Part shown: positions 6,169-10,230 of the stretch, one piece after another
How positions within the stretch are numbered: the first letter of the stretch is position 1
How the letters are laid out: each line of letters starts with the position of its first letter
Source: Planctomycetota bacterium
GTDB lineage: Bacteria > Planctomycetota > UBA1135 > GCA-002686595
DNA length: 10,230 bases
Assembly (NCBI GenBank): GCA_027623615.1
Contig: JAQBVH010000059.1
Coordinates: forward strand, 1-10,230
Direction of reading: 5' to 3'
Notes under the pieces: model-generated
Told to the model about the DNA's origin: nothing
Databases searched by the model: none
Seen by the model: only the letters and a program-made list of their open reading frames with translations
Made by a program: the position numbers and the translations under genes

Positions 6169-7767
6169 CTAGCGGTAGTAGACGCGGCGCTGGATACCGA
6201 CGCCCTTGCAGGTTGAACAGGTCACGAGCTGGATGCCCCCACTCGGCTTCTGCTGCTGACCGCCGCCGCCGCGGCCGCCGCCCTGGCTCGGGGTCGAGAT
6301 GGTGGCCGAGGCGCTGATCACCTCGCGCGCGCCCTTGCCGGCGCAGCTGGGGCAGTTGGGCAGGTGCGGGTGTCCGCGCAGCTCGTAGTCGCCAGAGAAC
6401 TCCACGTAGTAGGCGCGGATCCACTGGGCGCGGTCGTCGACCGACATCTCGGCCCAGAAGGCCTGCTGGTCGTCGGCCTCGTCCTCGCTCGAGCGCCGCT
6501 GCCGCGCGCGGGCCTGGTTCTGAAGGAACTTCTCGATGCGCTTCTCGAGATCCTGGCGCTCCGCGTCGCGCTCGTTCGGCGCCGCGGCCTTGGCCGACTT
6601 GTCCTCGGTGCCCGCGGAGGCGCGCTCCGCCCCGAGCAGCCAGGTGCCCTGGCCGTAGGTCGCGTTCTGGAAGCGCACCTTCTTGCGGTCGACCCAGTAG
6701 GCGACGATGTCGTCCGACTCGATCGCCTCGGAGATCTTGTCGTGAATGTCCGCGGTCACCGCCGCGAGGATTTCCTCACCCATCTGGGCGCCCGCGTACT
6801 CCTGCGCCGCCTCGTAGGCCTCCAGCTTCTTCGCCGCGGTGCGGGCGATACGCCGGGTGTGGTCGTTCCAACGCCGACGCACCAGGTCACGCAGGGCTTC
6901 ATCACGCGCGACGAGGACGCGGTCACGCATCTCGAGGGCGTCGCGCTGCAGCGGGCTGTCCGGGAAGGTGTCCCCGAAGGCCTCGGCCGCGAGCAGGGCG
7001 TCGTCGTACTTCTTCTGGCGGCGCAGGATGTCGATCTCGCGCAGGTAGTCGATCTGGGCCTGCTGCTCGGCCTTGAGCTGGGCGCGACCGAGGGCCAGCT
7101 CGACCGCGGAGTGATCCGTGTCCGGCTCGAGGTCGAGCACCGCCTGGTAGTGCACGAGCGCGTGCTCGAAGTCGAGGATCTGCTCGCACAGCTGCGCCAG
7201 CTCGAGCTGGTCGTCCGCGTCGTCCTCCGCCGTGGTGGCGGCGTGCATCGCGTAGAGCTCCTCGCGGCTGTACACGTCGAGCGCAGGCAAGCGCCCGGCC
7301 TTCATCGTGTTCTGCACGCGGATCTTGGGCACCATCTGCAGGCTGCCGCCGTGCTTGAGGACGAAGTGGTCCCCCTCGCGCGACAGGATCACGCCGGTGT
7401 ACTCCTTGCCGTCGACCAGAATGATCGTCTCCACGTCGACCATGAGCTCCTCGGTCTCGACGTCGATGTAGCCGTAGCGCTCGCGGAGCTGAGTCTCCTG
7501 GCTCGGGTCGAGCAGCGCCCACTCGAGGGCGACCGACCCGCCGTGGGCCAGGAGGCTGAAGCGCAGACCGTCCTGGTCGTGCTCGCTGACGGCACCCCAG
7601 TGGATCGTGCCGTCCCGCAGGCGCAGCATGATGACGGCCGACTCCTCGGGCAGGCTCACGCTCCCGACGAGGGCGCCACCCTCCCCATCGAGAGGATCCT
7701 GCTCGACAGGGGCTTGGCTGAGGAACGCGGGCGCGGAGACCAGTGTCGCGATGGCGAACAGCTTCAT
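6169..7767 (-). CDS. Exported protein with duplicated beta modules, TPR-like middle and C-terminal CxxCxGxG pair
   Basis: I do not recognise a named family for this 532-aa protein. Residues 1-18 look like a Sec signal peptide (MKLFAIATLVSAPAFLSQA). Two similar small beta modules follow at about 50-87 and 118-151, each with a DG-x4-G core and a later HGGS. Residues ~165-300 are helical with TPR-like spacing (for example EHALVHYQAVLDLEPD, 201-216). A Lys/Glu/Arg-rich, probably coiled-coil part extends to ~430. The C-terminus has WAEMSVDDRAQWIRAYYVEF (438-457) and two zinc-type motifs, CPSCAGKG (472-479) and CSTCKGVG (517-524), around a Gly/Gln-rich linker (496-510). DnaJ-like proteins use such pairs to bind zinc, but those are cytoplasmic; here they would sit outside the cytoplasm. 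The gene starts 16 bp after the pseudopilin and is probably co-transcribed with it and with the lipoprotein. A scaffold in envelope assembly is a guess. Confidence 0.75.
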   Translation of the reverse strand: MKLFAIATLVSAPAFLSQAPVEQDPLDGEGGALVGSVSLPEESAVIMLRLRDGTIHWGAVSEHDQDGLRFSLLAHGGSVALEWALLDPSQETQLRERYGYIDVETEELMVDVETIILVDGKEYTGVILSREGDHFVLKHGGSLQMVPKIRVQNTMKAGRLPALDVYSREELYAMHAATTAEDDADDQLELAQLCEQILDFEHALVHYQAVLDLEPDTDHSAVELALGRAQLKAEQQAQIDYLREIDILRRQKKYDDALLAAEAFGDTFPDSPLQRDALEMRDRVLVARDEALRDLVRRRWNDHTRRIARTAAKKLEAYEAAQEYAGAQMGEEILAAVTADIHDKISEAIESDDIVAYWVDRKKVRFQNATYGQGTWLLGAERASAGTEDKSAKAAAPNERDAERQDLEKRIEKFLQNQARARQRRSSEDEADDQQAFWAEMSVDDRAQWIRAYYVEFSGDYELRGHPHLPNCPSCAGKGAREVISASATISTPSQGGGRGGGGQQQKPSGGIQLVTCSTCKGVGIQRRVYYR

Positions 7768-7783
7768 GGTTCAGTCCGTGTGG

Positions 7784-8269
7784 TCAGTTGGAGTCGGTCG
7801 GTCGCGCTGGGCTCGACAGGAAGCGGCGGCGCATGCGCTCCCCGAAGGGGACCTCACGCAGCAGCAGGGTCTGGAAGGTCTTCGAGCGACGCAGGCCCTC
7901 GGACTCCCATTGAACCTCGACCTCGACGACGTATTCGTCGAAGTTGTCGGGATTGGGACGGGTCTTGGCGGAATACACGACGCCGGCCGTTCCGGGGACA
8001 GGTCGATTCTGGAGGAGCTCCGGAGGCTCGCCCACCGTACCGTCCGCCTCGAGGGGGAACAGGGACTCCTCGAGGTCGACGATCACGGCCTCGATCACGG
8101 TCGAGGCCTTGGTCCGCAGGGCCGCGCTGCGCGTGAGGGCCGCCCCGAAGGTGAGCAGGGACAGGAGCACGCTCATGCCCATCATCAGGATGCCCATCGA
8201 GAGCACGACCTCGATCAGGGTGAAGCCGCCGCGATCCTTGCGCAGCCCTTGCAGGGAAGTGGCCTTCAC
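7784..8269 (-). CDS. Type II secretion/type IV pilus pseudopilin, GspI/PilV-like
   Basis: This 161-aa protein has a class III prepilin leader: a short basic start, then RGG|FTLIEV with cleavage predicted after Gly15, Phe16 as the methylated N-terminus and Glu20 as the conserved Glu at mature position 5. The hydrophobic helix runs to about residue 44. The remainder is a small globular part with a beta-rich stretch (EYVVEVEVQWES, 112-123). Size and lack of special features suit a minor pseudopilin of the GspI/PilV type, which sits at the tip of a secretion or pilus filament and is processed by a GspO/PilD peptidase (not in this window). The start is GTG at 8267-8269, overlapping the TGA of the upstream gene by 4 bp, so translation is probably coupled. 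A G-rich run before the start could serve weakly as a ribosome site. Confidence 0.85.
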   Translation of the reverse strand: MKATSLQGLRKDRGGFTLIEVVLSMGILMMGMSVLLSLLTFGAALTRSAALRTKASTVIEAVIVDLEESLFPLEADGTVGEPPELLQNRPVPGTAGVVYSAKTRPNPDNFDEYVVEVEVQWESEGLRRSKTFQTLLLREVPFGERMRRRFLSSPARPTDSN

Positions 8270-9429
8270 CGGCGCCCCCCCAGGTTCCAGTCGTCCCGAT
8301 AGGTGGGGATCGGGACCTCGATCTGGAGCAGCTCTCCCCAGTGGACCATGGCGCCGACCTCGTGCATCACGGCTTCCGTGCCACGACAGGCGCGACGCAC
8401 CGAGGCCCGGTCGTCACGCACGCGGGTGAGCTGCATCCACTCGCCACCGATCAGCAGGTAGCTGCCCACGGTCTGGGGCAGGTTGCTCCCCTCCTCGACC
8501 AGGATCTGGGAGGTCGCCTTATCGATCGACTGGAGCAAGCGTGTGCGCTTGCGGCGGTCGCGCGAGGTCTCGAACTCGAGCTCGATGTGGACGCGACGCG
8601 GCAAGAGGGCGTCGAGCTCCTCGACCGGCATGCCCGCGCCCGGCTCGTTCCAGAAGTGCTGCTCGGGGTCGGGGCGCTTGAAGTTCCACGCGTCCCAGGA
8701 GGCGCAGGTGTCGGAGAGATCGGGACCGAGGTTCCACCCGTCCCTGACGATCGAGGTCTGGGTCGCGAACTGCAGGCCGCACCAGAGGACGCCGCCGGTC
8801 ACCTCGCGCATCGAGCCGTCGCGGGGCTGGCCGCCAGCGCTGAAGTAGTTCTGCTCGAAGAAGGCCGGCAGCACGCCGGGCTGGAAGATCTCCTCGCCGC
8901 GCAGGAGCACGCCCTCGGCCCGGTCATCGGGGCCCTTGCCAGCCGGCACGATCGCGTACGACACGGCCATCAAGCCGCTGGTCGCAGGCGGCTCGGGCTC
9001 CTCCCCGTCCGGCACCGGCGGCAGGAGGTCCTCGATCGGCACACCCAGCGCCTTGGCCTCGGCCATCAGGGCCGGGTCCATGCGGGCGGACGCGAGCCGC
9101 GCCAGGTCGGCGCGCGAGGCCTGGCGCACCATGCGTACGCGCGGCCAGAAGCGATCGATCACCCCGTCCTGGTCTACATCGAACGGGAACCAATCGACCC
9201 AGAGGTCGCCCTGGTTGCCGGGGTGCAGCGCGCGCAGGTCGGTCGCCATCAGCTCGGCTGTGGCCGTCGCCTGCTCGACCACGTTGCGCTTCGACTCGCC
9301 CTTGGCCCACATGTCGAGGGTCACGTCGAGCAGACGGATGACCGCGGTCATCACGATCGCCGACAAGCCCGCCGCGAGGACGAGCTCGACCAGGGTCATG
9401 CCCCGCTGACGCGCCGCGCGGGTTCTCAT
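8266..9429 (-). CDS. Large pseudopilin, GspJ/PilW-like, with a C-terminal beta module
   Basis: The 387-aa product has a prepilin leader RQRG|MTLVEL: cleavage after Gly10 and Glu15 at mature position 5, then a hydrophobic helix to about residue 37. GspJ proteins are usually around 200 aa, so this one is nearly twice as long. The extra mass includes a DVDQDGVID loop (84-92) that matches the DxDxDGxxD calcium-binding pattern, an acidic Pro-rich loop (138-149), and a C-terminal module at ~301-365 (VEEGSNLP, SYLLIGGEW, RACRGTEAVMHEVG) also found in the preceding gene. It most likely acts as a minor pseudopilin at the tip of a type II secretion or type IV pilus-like filament. The ATG at 9429 is supported by a proper Shine-Dalgarno sequence and by the usual short leader; it overlaps the upstream stop as ATGA. 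Confidence 0.82.
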   Translation of the reverse strand: MRTRAARQRGMTLVELVLAAGLSAIVMTAVIRLLDVTLDMWAKGESKRNVVEQATATAELMATDLRALHPGNQGDLWVDWFPFDVDQDGVIDRFWPRVRMVRQASRADLARLASARMDPALMAEAKALGVPIEDLLPPVPDGEEPEPPATSGLMAVSYAIVPAGKGPDDRAEGVLLRGEEIFQPGVLPAFFEQNYFSAGGQPRDGSMREVTGGVLWCGLQFATQTSIVRDGWNLGPDLSDTCASWDAWNFKRPDPEQHFWNEPGAGMPVEELDALLPRRVHIELEFETSRDRRKRTRLLQSIDKATSQILVEEGSNLPQTVGSYLLIGGEWMQLTRVRDDRASVRRACRGTEAVMHEVGAMVHWGELLQIEVPIPTYRDDWNLGGRR

Positions 9430-10230
9430 CGGTCGACGCTCCTCAGCACGAGGCCGGGGGCCTGGTAGCCGACCCCGAGGCGTCGCAGCCGCGGGGACTC
9501 GCGCCAGCCGTGGGACTGACCGCCGAGCGGGTCGAAGGCGCCCGAGTCGTAGCGCACGAACACGCGCCACTGGGCCAGGTTGGACATCCCGCCGATCGGA
9601 ACCATCTCGTCGTCCTCACGACCCTGGGTCATGAGGTAGAGCCCGTCCGTCCTGTCCGGGTTCTCGTCCCAGGGAATGTCCGGGTCCGTGCGCATCAGCA
9701 CCTGCACGCGGGCCTGGCCGTGGGAGGCCTCCTCCGCGTCCCAGAACGTCTCGGTCCACCACGCGCCGGGCTGCTCGAGCTCGAAGCCGAGATAGCTCAG
9801 CTCGGGCACGTCCGCCTCGTCGGCCCACAGGTCCCAGTAGCGGAAGGGGAACAGGAACACCGGCTCGCCCGTCCCGTGCGACGTCGGCGCAGTCCCGAAG
9901 CGGCCGCGGAAGAGGCCGTCGCCCCGCTCGTCCCCGAGCCCGGGCGTGTTCGAAGAGCGCGGCATGTCGAGGGAGTTGCCGAGCTTGCGTGTGTAGTGGA
10001 TCAGCTCCTCGCCGATCAGCACCAGGCCCCGGCTCGGGAAGTCGCTGGCGTCCTCGATGTTGATCGTCGCATCCCCGGCGCCGACGCCTCCGACCAGGGT
10101 GCTGACGACCATGTGCTCCAGGAACACGACCGGCTCGGTGACCTGGTGCGGCTGGGCTGCCGTGCCGAGCACGCCGCGACCGTTCGTGGCGATCGTCAGC
10201 TCACCCACCGAGGGGCTGCGTTCGTCGTAG
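9426..10230 (-). CDS. Partial protein of the pseudopilin cluster with a beta module (5' end outside the window)
   Basis: The reading frame is open to the right edge of the window, so the N-terminus is missing and whether it has a prepilin leader cannot be seen. About 267 C-terminal residues are present. Counting from the in-frame GTG at 10208, a beta module spans ~46-120: INIEDASDFP (49-58), LVLIGEELIHYTRK (62-75), then RGRFGTAPTSHGTGEPV (101-117), with a Ser/Gly/Asp-rich insertion between. The rest is rich in Trp and acidic residues (for example WWTETFWDAEEASHG, 150-164) and ends with VLRSVDR. It overlaps the next pseudopilin gene by 4 bp, so both are made together and probably work in the same filament or secretion machine. 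A pseudopilin or GspK-like protein is plausible by context; I do not recognise the family from sequence. Confidence 0.7.
   Translation of the reverse strand, partial: YDERSPSVGELTIATNGRGVLGTAAQPHQVTEPVVFLEHMVVSTLVGGVGAGDATINIEDASDFPSRGLVLIGEELIHYTRKLGNSLDMPRSSNTPGLGDERGDGLFRGRFGTAPTSHGTGEPVFLFPFRYWDLWADEADVPELSYLGFELEQPGAWWTETFWDAEEASHGQARVQVLMRTDPDIPWDENPDRTDGLYLMTQGREDDEMVPIGGMSNLAQWRVFVRYDSGAFDPLGGQSHGWRESPRLRRLGVGYQAPGLVLRSVDR
9439..9444 (-). promoter_or_regulatory. Shine-Dalgarno sequence of the GspJ/PilW-like gene
   Basis: GAGGAG on the minus strand lies 9 nt before the ATG at 9429, inside the end of the upstream gene. It decides that start over the longer open frame reaching 9570, and it is the only clear Shine-Dalgarno sequence before any start in this window. 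Confidence 0.7.

Noticed and set aside
6364..8136. A 590-codon plus-strand open frame over the exported protein and the pseudopilin
   Set aside because: It is antisense to genes with a signal peptide, zinc motifs and a prepilin leader, and shows only biased composition.
9430..9570. Longer start for the GspJ/PilW-like gene at 9570
   Set aside because: It would put 47 Arg/Pro-rich residues before the prepilin leader and overlap the upstream gene; the ATG at 9429 has a Shine-Dalgarno sequence and a normal leader length.

Overview
The window is about 10 kb of GC-rich bacterial DNA. It holds nine genes, all on the minus strand and read from the right edge to the left. They are packed tightly: two pairs overlap by 4 bp (ATGA at 9426-9429, GTGA at 8266-8269), other gaps are 6, 16, 68, 76 and 131 bp, and the largest is 255 bp. 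The products include pseudopilins, a lipoprotein and an inner-membrane-anchored periplasmic protein, which points to a diderm (Gram-negative) bacterium. Long acidic Asp/Glu-rich linkers, few Shine-Dalgarno sequences, oversized pseudopilins and an exported protein joining small beta modules, helical repeats and CxxCxGxG motifs are reminiscent of Planctomycetota. That placement is an inference from style, not from a marker gene; another high-GC diderm phylum such as Myxococcota is possible.

Right third (10230 to 7784): a partial gene of unknown family, then a large GspJ/PilW-like pseudopilin and a GspI/PilV-like pseudopilin, in translationally coupled order. These look like minor pseudopilins of a type II secretion or type IV pilus-like machine. 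The partial gene and the large pseudopilin each carry a copy of the same small beta module, which is the most unusual thing seen here.

Middle (7767 to 5152): an exported 532-aa protein with two N-terminal beta modules, a helical TPR-like middle and a C-terminal pair of DnaJ-type CxxCxGxG motifs, followed 6 bp later by a lipoprotein with a SurA-like N-domain and a divergent parvulin domain.

Left half (5020 to 245): scpB (chromosome condensation), an MscS-family channel, a MarC-family membrane protein, and after a 255-bp gap a large single-span PpiD/SurA_N-like protein. The gap holds a weak terminator-like inverted repeat and a weak promoter-like pair, so the last gene may be its own transcription unit. 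A perfect 16-bp stem hairpin at 158-209 closes the array.

Positions 1-157 contain no gene I can assign. The common theme of the window is the cell envelope (secretion pseudopilins, two periplasmic chaperone-like proteins, two integral membrane proteins); scpB is the exception. No tRNA, rRNA, CRISPR, insertion sequence or phage integrase was seen.
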